Shown: piece after piece, positions 1 through 7,712 of the stretch | Position numbering within the stretch: the first letter of the stretch is position 1 | Layout of the letters: the number at the start of each line of letters is the position of its first letter | NCBI GenBank assembly: GCA_029984035.1 | Contig: JASBYJ010000005.1 | Location: forward strand, 92,829 to 156,828 | Direction of reading: 5' to 3' | DNA: 64,000 nucleotides | From: Conchiformibius sp. | Lineage (GTDB): Bacteria > Pseudomonadota > Gammaproteobacteria > Burkholderiales > Neisseriaceae | Notes under the pieces: generated by a model | Told to the model about the DNA's origin: nothing | What the model saw: the letters and a program-made list of their open reading frames with translations, nothing else | The model's database searches: none | Program-made: the position numbers and the translations under genes

Positions 1-2
1 TT

Positions 3-146
3 CACTACGCCTACCGAGCGGAATTGTCCTGCTGGATACAACTTCCGGAAAAATACAGCAGCGACAGCATGCCCGATTTAACCTTGTTGCAACAAACTAC
101 CAATACGGTTGTCCCCCTATTGCAACAATCCGATTTGATTAACTAA
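3..146 (+). CDS. 3' end of an unrecognised gene (partial)
   Basis: An open frame enters from the left edge and stops with TAA at 144-146; the readable tail is 47 residues, beginning HYAYRAELSCWIQLPEKYSS and ending in LLQQSDLIN. I do not recognise the family. It lies 11 bases before the ATG of the next small gene, as in the module at 29921-30482, where an unrecognised gene also immediately precedes a Lys-rich small protein. The two tails share a loose pattern (a PD.L.LL stretch followed by a helix), too weak to prove homology. The gene may belong to an integrated phage or plasmid remnant. Confidence 0.4.
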   Translation, partial: HYAYRAELSCWIQLPEKYSSDSMPDLTLLQQTTNTVVPLLQQSDLIN

Positions 147-157
147 GAGAAAATTTA

Positions 158-348
158 ATGAAAACCACTTCCAAACAACCACGCCCCCGTTCGCAGACTC
201 AAAAAGAAGCGGACAAACGTTAAAGAAATTCATCGCTTTCAACGAAAATGAAAACGATTTATGGGAATTTATCCAAACTATCGATAATTTCACGCAGTGG
301 ATGAAAAACAAAATAAGGAAAGAAATGAATAAAAAATCATCAAGCTGA
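158..348 (+). pseudogene. Frameshifted small basic protein, relative of the 30285-30482 gene
   Basis: ATG at 158 opens a frame for 21 residues ending in KEADKR, then TAA at 221. One base back, from 220, a second frame continues to TGA at 346-348 with LKKFIAFNENENDLWEFIQT and IDNFTQWMKNKIRKEM. The two halves match the intact 65-residue protein at 30285-30482, which has QADKR followed by KKIIFFRKDK and MDNFSEWVREKLREE. The simplest reading is one small gene broken by a deletion and frameshift after ADKR. The function is not known; small size, charge and context suggest a phage- or plasmid-derived protein. Confidence 0.5.
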
Positions 349-427
349 TGCAATATTACCAATCTAGCCTAAAAATTATCTGAAGTAGTCTCTATAAAAT
401 CTGAAACATCCCTACTTGGAGAACATT

Positions 428-1210
428 TCAAAGTACAACTGCATCACGCCAAGATTGCGCCTGTACTTCATATTGCTGTAACAAATCATGATATTCTGCG
501 CTGCAAAACCATCGCCACTCCATTTCACGAGCAAGCTGAATATCATCATAAACACCATCATACGGTACGGCCGGATGGCACATCAGTACTGTACCTCGCT
601 CAGGTGCCTGAACCAACCATTGCTGCCAACGTTGTGATAAAGTTTGCATATCATCATCAAATGAATATACACCCCCAAAATAAGCATTAGCTTGAAATCC
701 ACTATGTTTTAATACTCTCCTGAAATAAGCACCCCCAAGCATATAAATCAACTGACCTTTCGCACTTACCGAAAACGGACGAGTGCTGCGCAAATAAGGG
801 CACTTTACATATCTTAATCTCAATTCTTCCAACAGAACTTCTCGTATCTGCGGAAATTGATGCACATGCTGATGCCCGTCCACAAACACAGGAACTTGGC
901 CGCTTTGCTGTTCAAAGTTATCCAATTGCCGGCAAATCAAATTCCGCAAATCATTTTTATTCCAACGCCTTAACCAAGACTTGAGCAATACCGTTTTCAG
1001 GCTGCCCTGCTTTGCAAATCCTGTAAAATCCAGATGTAATCCAATCTCTATACCGCTTTGCTGCAAACTCCGCCAGTGTTCTTGCGACACCGTACCCAAA
1101 CTCATCAAACTGGCTGACTGTGCAATCCCTTGTTCACCCAAACGGCATACCGCCTCATTCACAGCAGGATGCATACCCAAATCATCAATATTAACTGTAA
1201 TGTATTTCAT
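428..1210 (-). CDS. YdjC/ChbG-family carbohydrate deacetylase (NaxD/LgmC-like)
   Basis: The predicted 260-residue protein is a metal-dependent deacetylase of the YdjC/ChbG/HpnK family. Family motifs are visible: VNIDDLG near the N-terminus (D9, D10), GLHLDF (H59, D61) and DGHQHVHQ (D111 to H117), which together supply the metal and catalytic residues. I start at the ATG at 1210; the only longer in-frame start is a TTG from which translation would run through a DUS. It is the last gene of a four-gene minus-strand run (GT39, GT2, GtrA-like, deacetylase). In Francisella NaxD and Bordetella LgmC, such a deacetylase removes acetyl from an undecaprenyl-linked N-acetyl aminosugar before transfer to lipid A; I infer the same role here. 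The family call is strong, the substrate is inferred. Confidence 0.85.
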   Translation of the reverse strand: MKYITVNIDDLGMHPAVNEAVCRLGEQGIAQSASLMSLGTVSQEHWRSLQQSGIEIGLHLDFTGFAKQGSLKTVLLKSWLRRWNKNDLRNLICRQLDNFEQQSGQVPVFVDGHQHVHQFPQIREVLLEELRLRYVKCPYLRSTRPFSVSAKGQLIYMLGGAYFRRVLKHSGFQANAYFGGVYSFDDDMQTLSQRWQQWLVQAPERGTVLMCHPAVPYDGVYDDIQLAREMEWRWFCSAEYHDLLQQYEVQAQSWRDAVVL

Positions 1211-1242
1211 AGAGGCTGCCTGAAACCTTTCCAATTAAAAGA

Positions 1243-1641
1243 TTAGCGTGCGAATGCCCAAAATTTACCCAATACAAACGTCAATAGCATTATGACCAAA
1301 GTGACTACCAACCAAATTACCATATAAAAGCGCCCCCCCCATAGATACAACCCTGCAACAAATAAACCCTGATTAAGAACAAACCCCAGTAGAGAGCTCG
1401 CAAACCACCGCAACAAACTGTTTTTCCATGTATCGCATACACCATTCGGCGAACGAAAAGTCAAATGATAATGACCGGTAAAACTGACCATAAATGCCAA
1501 TAAAAAAGCCAAAATATTGGATTTTGCAGGTGTCATACCAAATAACGATACACATACAACCAACACGCAAAAATGCATTCCTGCAGCCACAGCACCCACC
1601 AAAACAAAAAAGATTCCTTGAGTACTTAATTTACTGCTCAT
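1243..1641 (-). CDS. GtrA-like membrane protein
   Basis: The 132-residue protein has about four hydrophobic helices (roughly residues 10-30, 35-58, 75-95, 105-128) and the NFAxxFxxxY-like GtrA pattern in degenerate form (NILAFLLAFMVSFTGHYHLTF region). GtrA-family proteins are thought to flip undecaprenyl-phosphate-linked sugars across the inner membrane. It overlaps the end of the GT2 gene by 11 bases, so the two are translationally coupled. A run of eight G on the coding strand (1333-1340) encodes the WGG of YLWGGRFYM; gain or loss of one G would truncate the last third, so the gene is a candidate for phase variation and is in frame in this sequence. Confidence 0.8.
   Translation of the reverse strand: MSSKLSTQGIFFVLVGAVAAGMHFCVLVVCVSLFGMTPAKSNILAFLLAFMVSFTGHYHLTFRSPNGVCDTWKNSLLRWFASSLLGFVLNQGLFVAGLYLWGGRFYMVIWLVVTLVIMLLTFVLGKFWAFAR
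1333..1340 (-). repeat. G8 homopolymeric tract inside the gtrA-like gene
   Basis: Eight consecutive C on the plus strand, G on the coding strand, within codons TGG GGG GGG. Tracts of this kind slip during replication in Neisseriaceae and switch surface-modification genes. The gene is in frame (ON) here. Confidence 0.6.
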
Positions 1642-2608
1642 TACCGCTTACTCTTTCAGCAAAATATGGCTTACTACTCCATTCTTCACGCACTAAATAA
1701 AGTGGCCTTTGCTTTACTTCCTCAAAAATCCGCCCAATATATTCACCAATCACGCCCAATGACAATAATTGCAACCCGGCAGAAAACATCACACCCGCAG
1801 CCACAGTTGCCCAACCAGGTACATCACGTCCAAATAAAATCGTTTCACCTACAATAAATAAACCGTACAATACAGCCAGTAATGACACTGACAGCCCCAT
1901 ACGTGAAATCCAGCGCAAAGGTTTGAGTGAAAAAGATGTAATTCCCGTCATAGCCAAAGCAAACAAACCGTTGTAATTAAATTTGCTGCTACCTTCAGTA
2001 CGTGGGGCGGCTGTAAAAGGCAGATAAACTGTTTTAAACCCAACCCAAGCATAAAGCCCTTTCATAAACCTTTGTCTCTCAGGCAGCAAAATCAGAGCCT
2101 GCACTACTTTCTTGTCCATCAAACGAAAATCACCTGCATTAGGCTTAAATTCATAGCGGCTGGTATTTTGCATAAAGCGGTAAAAACCTCTTTTGAGAGA
2201 GCGGGTGAAACGGTTTTCATGCACACGTTCTGTTTGAACGGCAGCCACCATCTCCGCAACACCACTCCGATAGATATCCAGCATTTGCTCCAATACCGAT
2301 ATAGGGTGTTGTCCGTCTGCATCCATCATTGCCACCACCTGGCCGTATGATGCGCTTAACCCTGCACTTAAAGCTGCTTCTTTACCAAAATTCCGTGACA
2401 ATGAAATCAAGCGCAACGAAACGTTTTCAGGCAGCCTATCAACCTGGTCTTTGCACACAGCGGCAATATCGTCCGTACTGCCGTCATCAACTATGATAAT
2501 TTCGTGCTGATCCGATTGCATGGACAAAAATCGATACAGCTCGGGCAAAAAAACAGCCAATGATGCTGCATCATTGTAAACGGGTAAAATAACACTCAAA
2601 TAAATCAT
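1631..2608 (-). CDS. GT2 glycosyltransferase, polyprenyl-phosphate sugar synthase (GtrB/ArnC/LgmB-like)
   Basis: A 325-residue family-2 glycosyltransferase. The N-terminal GT-A domain starts with LSVILPVYNDAASL, has the nucleotide-binding IIIVDDGSTD and the metal motif MMDADGQHP; two long hydrophobic helices follow near residues 230-255 and 265-290, the architecture of DPM1-like enzymes that move a sugar from a nucleotide to undecaprenyl phosphate at the cytoplasmic face. It sits 5 bases after the GT39 gene and overlaps the gtrA-like gene. By analogy with ArnC, FlmF and LgmB it would make the lipid-linked donor for the GT39 enzyme. The sugar cannot be read from the sequence. Confidence 0.88.
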   Translation of the reverse strand: MIYLSVILPVYNDAASLAVFLPELYRFLSMQSDQHEIIIVDDGSTDDIAAVCKDQVDRLPENVSLRLISLSRNFGKEAALSAGLSASYGQVVAMMDADGQHPISVLEQMLDIYRSGVAEMVAAVQTERVHENRFTRSLKRGFYRFMQNTSRYEFKPNAGDFRLMDKKVVQALILLPERQRFMKGLYAWVGFKTVYLPFTAAPRTEGSSKFNYNGLFALAMTGITSFSLKPLRWISRMGLSVSLLAVLYGLFIVGETILFGRDVPGWATVAAGVMFSAGLQLLSLGVIGEYIGRIFEEVKQRPLYLVREEWSSKPYFAERVSGNEQ

Positions 2609-2613
2609 AATAC

Positions 2614-4140
2614 TTACATCCTTTTAGGCTCCACCCAAAATACCGTTACTGCTTTTTCTTGCGACAAAGGATAACGCCAACCTTTGGCACGGTATGTAAG
2701 TGTTTGCATCTTCACAGGGAGATGATGCTTACCAAGCCATGCAACAGTACGACTCTCACACGATTCATCACGATGTGCTACATGACCATAGCCGCCATGC
2801 TCACACATAATCAGGCCATATTGCAAAAACCAATCCGGATGAGGATTAACTAATGCAGGCATTTCATCGGGCATTCCGGGTAAGGCACGGGGATGCCCGT
2901 CTAAAAAGAAAGCAAACGAAGCAGGCTCGGGCCATGTTCCACCCACCCAACCAATCGTGACTTGCGGATATTCTTGCTCAAACGCTGCCTGAACCGTTTC
3001 CACCATTGCCTGACGGGAATAGTAGTATTTTGCAGATCCACGATAAGCCAATATCGCTGCTACTGCCACTCCACCCAATAAAACCAATACACCCATGATC
3101 CATAATCCACGGCGGAAAAATCTTTCAGGCAGCCCCTCGCTCAACTGCGGCGCAAGCAGCAGAGCCAAACATACAGGCAATGCATACCAAACAGGAATAG
3201 CCCAATGGGTAGTAATATGTATACCGGTAAGTAAATGTGCGATTAAAGTGAGTAGTACAGGCAGCACAGTCAACACATACATCACTTTGCGCGGATAACG
3301 CCACAACATCATTACCGGCACCCTATCATGCAATGCATTTTTCAAACAGCCATATGCCAACCAAGCAAATGGCCAATAAAAGACAGCAGAAAGCATGAAA
3401 ACAACCATCCGCTTCCACTCGATACCACTTTGCAATTTGCCGTTCAAATACTGGCGGAAAGGAAAGCCCATAGCATATTCCCACATACCATGCGGCAGCA
3501 GTAACAATACCATTACCGCCAATGCTATATAGGGTCTGGGTGTTTTATACCAAGTCACAAACTCCTTTATCATTAAGGAAACCAAAAACAAACTTGCCAG
3601 CAATACCCCTGAATAATACTTACCCAACATACATCCTGCGGCCAAAATACCAAGCAAAACCGCATAAGTTTTACCTTTTTCTTGATGCAGAGAGCGGAAA
3701 AAAGCATAAGCAGTCCAAGGCCATAATGACAATAAAACCGTATCGGCATTAAATTTCGCCGCCAGATTGGCATAAGGAAACGATACAGCTGCCAACACAA
3801 CCGCAATATTCACGACAGCCTGTTTATGCCGCTCCGTCAAATTTTCAGGCAGCCACCATTTCAGCAATGCAGCAATACCTAAAATTCCGATAGCAGCATT
3901 CGCATACGACAACAAATAATACGCCCAGACTTGTTTAGGCCATATAAAAAACCATATTTTCACTATCCAGGCAAACAAAGGAGGATGTTTAAACGAACCC
4001 CATTCCCAAGTCTGCCCCCAAGCAAAATTCTCCACCATATCCCCATAAGAATCCAAAGATGGGGAACGCAGACAAGACACTACCACCCATAACAGAATGT
4101 AAATAATCAAAAAACGCCATACAAAAGAACGTTTATTCAT
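2614..4140 (-). CDS. GT39/ArnT-like integral membrane glycosyltransferase
   Basis: The 508-residue protein has many hydrophobic helices (about eleven or twelve) and the PMT_2/ArnT-type start: a first helix, then a periplasmic loop with DSYGDMVENFAWG and KHPPLFAWIVKIW. Enzymes of this fold use undecaprenyl-phosphate sugars in the periplasm; ArnT adds aminoarabinose, FlmK galactosamine and Bordetella LgmA glucosamine to lipid A phosphates. It is the first gene of the cassette, starting 130 bases downstream of murF with no other gene between. With the GT2, flippase-like and deacetylase genes behind it, a lipid A or other surface aminosugar transfer is the best inference; a generic dolichyl-phosphate-mannose-type transferase is the alternative. 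Confidence 0.8.
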   Translation of the reverse strand: MNKRSFVWRFLIIYILLWVVVSCLRSPSLDSYGDMVENFAWGQTWEWGSFKHPPLFAWIVKIWFFIWPKQVWAYYLLSYANAAIGILGIAALLKWWLPENLTERHKQAVVNIAVVLAAVSFPYANLAAKFNADTVLLSLWPWTAYAFFRSLHQEKGKTYAVLLGILAAGCMLGKYYSGVLLASLFLVSLMIKEFVTWYKTPRPYIALAVMVLLLLPHGMWEYAMGFPFRQYLNGKLQSGIEWKRMVVFMLSAVFYWPFAWLAYGCLKNALHDRVPVMMLWRYPRKVMYVLTVLPVLLTLIAHLLTGIHITTHWAIPVWYALPVCLALLLAPQLSEGLPERFFRRGLWIMGVLVLLGGVAVAAILAYRGSAKYYYSRQAMVETVQAAFEQEYPQVTIGWVGGTWPEPASFAFFLDGHPRALPGMPDEMPALVNPHPDWFLQYGLIMCEHGGYGHVAHRDESCESRTVAWLGKHHLPVKMQTLTYRAKGWRYPLSQEKAVTVFWVEPKRM

Positions 4141-4270
4141 AATACCCCAAATCCATTATTAATACGATGCCAACCAATCATACTAAGTTAATACATATCA
4201 AAACACTTACACAACTAAAAGCAATAAACCAAATATCAAGTCATCTTCCAACTGCACAAACTCTTCTTTT

Positions 4271-5626
4271 TCAGGCAGCCTCCAAAGCCTCCGTCACTAT
4301 CTCCATCCGCATAAACCGCGAACCTTTCACCAACACACTGGCCTGCTCAGGCAAATCGTGCGTCAATACACGAATTAAAGGTTCTTTATCGGCAAACCAC
4401 AGCCCGTCGGCACCAAATACTTCGGCTGCCTGAACGCTGTTATCACCCACAAAATAAGCCCGTTCAATACCCAGTTCGCGCGCATAAACGCCGATTTCGG
4501 TATGCATCGCAGCCGCTTCCTGTTCGCCCAATTCGCCCATATCGCCCATCACGAACACCCGCGGCGCAGGCATTTGCGCCAATACGTCCAATGCCGCCTT
4601 CATACTGTCGGGATTCGCATTATACGTATCGTCCAGAACCAGTCCGCCGTGTTTGCCGCGCTTCACCTGCAAGCGTCCTTTGATATTGGCAAAATCCACC
4701 AAAGCTTCCGCAATCTGTGTCAATGACACATTTGCCTGCCATGCCAAAGCCGCTGCCGCACACGCATTGGCAATATTGTGCCTGCCTGCAACCGGCAGAT
4801 AAACCGCCTGACGCTGCTCCCCGATACATAAATCAAAACGGCAGGACAACGGCTCCAAAACGATATTATCCGCATATACAGCACCCGTTTCCAAACCAAA
4901 TGTGGTTTGCCGCAAACCTTTGCAGGCTGCCTGAAAAATTGCCATATGTTTATCTTCGGCAGGCAAAACCGCCGTGCCGTTTGCCGCCAGCCCTTGATAA
5001 ATTTCGCTTTTGGCGCGGGCGATGTCGTCCACGCCGTCAAAACCGCAGCCGATGTGCGCGCGCATGGCGTTGTTTACCAGTGCGGCATCGGGGCGGGCGA
5101 TGCGCGTGAGTTGCGCCAATTCGCCCGCGTGGTTCATGCCCATTTCAATCACGGCATAGCGGTGGTTTTCGCGCAAATTCAACAGGGTAAGCGGCAAACC
5201 GATGTGGTTGTTGAAATTGCCCGCCGTTGCCAGCACCGCGTCCGCGCCGAAAGTGTGGCGCAATATGGTTGCCAGCATTTCTTTGACGGTGGTTTTGCCG
5301 CTTGAGCCGGTGATGCCGAACACAAACGGATTGATGTGCTGCCGCCACGCCGCCGCCAACCGCTGCAAAGCCGATAATGTATCATCTACTTTCAGGCAGC
5401 CTGACAGTTCCGTGCAATCAGGGCGCGACACTAAAGCATACCCGCCTTTTTCCAACACTTGCGGCACGAAATCGTGGGCATCGTGTTTCTCGCCGACCAA
5501 AGCGACAAACAAATCGCCAGTTTGCACTTCGCGGCTGTCAGTCAGTACGCGTTTGAAAGCAAGGTCATTTTGGGGTTCGGGTAAATCCAAAGCACGGCAA
5601 ATAAAAGCCAACGTCAATATTTCCAT
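4271..5626 (-). CDS. murF: UDP-MurNAc-tripeptide--D-Ala-D-Ala ligase MurF
   Basis: The 451-residue protein is of normal length for MurF, the cytoplasmic ATP-dependent ligase that adds D-Ala-D-Ala to UDP-MurNAc-tripeptide. The Mur P-loop GITGSSGKTTVKEML lies near residue 105, followed by the central-domain NFNNHIGLPLTLL and AVIEMGMNHAGE, and the C-terminal DDTYNANPDSMKAAL, all typical of MurF. It begins 4 bases after the small membrane-protein gene and is the last gene of the dcw run. The last residues (EALEAA) are encoded by a DUS. Confidence 0.97.
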   Translation of the reverse strand: MEILTLAFICRALDLPEPQNDLAFKRVLTDSREVQTGDLFVALVGEKHDAHDFVPQVLEKGGYALVSRPDCTELSGCLKVDDTLSALQRLAAAWRQHINPFVFGITGSSGKTTVKEMLATILRHTFGADAVLATAGNFNNHIGLPLTLLNLRENHRYAVIEMGMNHAGELAQLTRIARPDAALVNNAMRAHIGCGFDGVDDIARAKSEIYQGLAANGTAVLPAEDKHMAIFQAACKGLRQTTFGLETGAVYADNIVLEPLSCRFDLCIGEQRQAVYLPVAGRHNIANACAAAALAWQANVSLTQIAEALVDFANIKGRLQVKRGKHGGLVLDDTYNANPDSMKAALDVLAQMPAPRVFVMGDMGELGEQEAAAMHTEIGVYARELGIERAYFVGDNSVQAAEVFGADGLWFADKEPLIRVLTHDLPEQASVLVKGSRFMRMEIVTEALEAA

Positions 5627-5630
5627 TGTT

Positions 5631-6056
5631 TCACCTGATTCTATCGAAAGCTTCGTATATAGCCCACCCGCTGTAAATTCCCGACAAAATAACTGTTGTT
5701 AATGCAGAAATAAACAATAATCCCATGAATATAAGCACAATCAAATACAGTTTATTGGTTTTGTGAAACCGTTCCAATTCAGAATATACTGTTTTCATAA
5801 AAATCGGAACGTTTGCAATAGCACCCACAAGCATCAAACAGAAGGAGGCAACGGACAGTAATAATAAAAAATATCTCTGCCAATGTTCTGTTAACAGGAA
5901 TTTGAAATAGGATACGATAGCAATAGACAACACCAAAATAAGTGCGGGAAGGTTATTCAAAAAATCAAGCAGCACCTTTCCCATTTCATTACACAAAACA
6001 TGATATGTTTTTGAATATATTGGAATATTATCACTATCGGTATACTGGTCATTCAT
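5631..6056 (-). CDS. Small membrane protein of the dcw cluster, unknown function
   Basis: The predicted 141-residue protein has three hydrophobic helices (about residues 35-58, 63-85 and 103-128) and no motif I recognise. It lies between murE (14 bases upstream) and murF (4 bases downstream) on the same strand, so it is surely co-transcribed with them. Neisserial dcw clusters often carry small hypothetical genes at this place. I choose ATG 6056; a GTG one codon upstream is possible. A role in envelope synthesis is only suggested by position. Confidence 0.7.
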   Translation of the reverse strand: MNDQYTDSDNIPIYSKTYHVLCNEMGKVLLDFLNNLPALILVLSIAIVSYFKFLLTEHWQRYFLLLLSVASFCLMLVGAIANVPIFMKTVYSELERFHKTNKLYLIVLIFMGLLFISALTTVILSGIYSGWAIYEAFDRIR

Positions 6057-6070
6057 CACTTCATACCTCC

Positions 6071-7561
6071 CTATCGCTGCAACGTATAACCATCCAATGC
6101 TGCCTGCGCCACTTCAAAATCGGAAAAATGATGTTTCACGCCTTGAACGTCCTGATAAGTTTCGTGTCCTTTACCTGCGATTAGTACGATGTCGTTGCTT
6201 TTCGCACTTTGGATAGCCTGCCGAATGGCCGTTTTCCTGTCCGCCTCCACCAAAGCAGGGGATTCTACGGCAGGCAGGATATCGTCAATAATCGCTTGCG
6301 GTTCTTCCATGCGCGGATTATCGCTGGTTACCACAACGCAATCACTGTATTGGCTTGCCACGGCACCCATCAGCGGACGCTTTCCCCTATCGCGGTTGCC
6401 GCCGCAACCGAATACGCACCATAAACGGCTTTCAGGCTGCTTGATTTCACGCAGGGTAAGCAAAGCCTTTTCCAAAGCATCAGGCGTGTGTGCATAATCT
6501 ATAACAACCAAAGGCTTGTTTTCATGAATCAAACAATCCATACGCCCCGTAGCGGGACGGATTTGCGACAAAGCCTGCAAGGCTGCCTGAAAAGCATAAC
6601 CGTTGGCACACAACACGCCTAAAGCAGCGGCAAAGTTTTGTGCGTTAAAACGTCCCAACAGGCGCGTTTGCACGCCGCCGCAGCCCCAAGGAGTGTGCAA
6701 AGTGATGTTCATGCCTTGGTTGTCGGCTGCAAAACCAGTGATACGGATATCCGATTGTTCGTTAAAACCATAGCCGTAAACCTGCAATCGGGGATAATGC
6801 CGCTTTAAATCGGCAATCAGACTTCTGCCGAACTCATCATCTTGATTAATAACGGCATGCTGCAAACCTTTCCAATGAAACAGCCGCGCTTTAATATCGC
6901 CGTATTCCTGCATGTCGGCATGATAATCGAGATGGTCGCGGCTGAGATTGGTAAACACCGCGCTACGGAACGGCACCCCGTTCACTCTGTATTGATGCAG
7001 TCCGTGGCTGGATACTTCCATGGCAACGCTGCTTGCGCCGTCCATGCGGTATCGGCGCAACAAGGTTTGTACGGCAACGGGGTCGGGCGTAGTATGGGTG
7101 GTTTCCTGCAATTCGCCCCAATAGCCGTTGCCTACCGTGCCGATAACGGCGCAACTTTTTTTTCCTTCCAAAATATCGATTGCTTGAGCCAACCATTGCG
7201 TAATAGACGTTTTACCGTTGGTGCCGGTTACACCGATGATTTTCAGGCTGCCTGAAAGATTACCGTATGCCTGCGCGGCCACAATCCCTGCGCAACGGCG
7301 CAAATCGGCAATCGGTTGATTAGCAACACGCCATTCCTGCTGCCAGCCAAATCCGCCGTCTTCATCCCAATATACAAATGATGCCCCGTTATCCAACGCC
7401 GCCTGAATATAGTTGCGCCCGTCTGCATATTCGCCCTGACAGGCAAGAAACACGTCTCCTTGCCGGATTTGCCGGCTGTCTGAAGAAAGGTTGGCCGTCT
7501 TCTCCACAGGTTGCACGGCATCATCGGGAAAGAGGGAGGGAATGGATTTTAGGCTGTACAT
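6071..7561 (-). CDS. murE: UDP-MurNAc-L-Ala-D-Glu--meso-diaminopimelate ligase MurE
   Basis: The 496-residue protein adds meso-diaminopimelate to UDP-MurNAc-dipeptide in the cytoplasm. Visible motifs are the early SSDSRQIRQGDVFLA, the P-loop GVTGTNGKTSITQWLAQ, the substrate-binding HTTPDP, and the C-terminal VVTSDNPRMEEP, whose DNPR is the signature for meso-DAP rather than lysine. It follows penA by about 150 bases that contain an inverted DUS pair. Length and motifs leave little doubt. Confidence 0.97.
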   Translation of the reverse strand: MYSLKSIPSLFPDDAVQPVEKTANLSSDSRQIRQGDVFLACQGEYADGRNYIQAALDNGASFVYWDEDGGFGWQQEWRVANQPIADLRRCAGIVAAQAYGNLSGSLKIIGVTGTNGKTSITQWLAQAIDILEGKKSCAVIGTVGNGYWGELQETTHTTPDPVAVQTLLRRYRMDGASSVAMEVSSHGLHQYRVNGVPFRSAVFTNLSRDHLDYHADMQEYGDIKARLFHWKGLQHAVINQDDEFGRSLIADLKRHYPRLQVYGYGFNEQSDIRITGFAADNQGMNITLHTPWGCGGVQTRLLGRFNAQNFAAALGVLCANGYAFQAALQALSQIRPATGRMDCLIHENKPLVVIDYAHTPDALEKALLTLREIKQPESRLWCVFGCGGNRDRGKRPLMGAVASQYSDCVVVTSDNPRMEEPQAIIDDILPAVESPALVEADRKTAIRQAIQSAKSNDIVLIAGKGHETYQDVQGVKHHFSDFEVAQAALDGYTLQR

Positions 7562-7644
7562 TCGAACGTTGTCTCACGAAAAATGGGTTCAGGCTATTTT
7601 ATCTGCAAAACGGCCAATCAAATTGATAGCGATTATATAAAATA

Positions 7645-7687
7645 TTTTCAGGCAGCCTGAACGGAAAATATTCAGGCTGCCTGAAAA
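7645..7687. repeat. Inverted DUS pair between penA and murE
   Basis: Two 15-base palindromes (TTCAGGCAGCCTGAA and TTCAGGCTGCCTGAA), each flanked by T or A runs, are separated by 9 bases and can form one long hairpin. Because it lies inside a co-directional operon, between the end of penA and the start of murE, it could act as a partial terminator that lowers murE-murF readthrough, or simply be a DUS. Confidence 0.7.
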
Positions 7688-7712
7688 ATTCAAGACAGAA
7701 ACAGATACGGCA

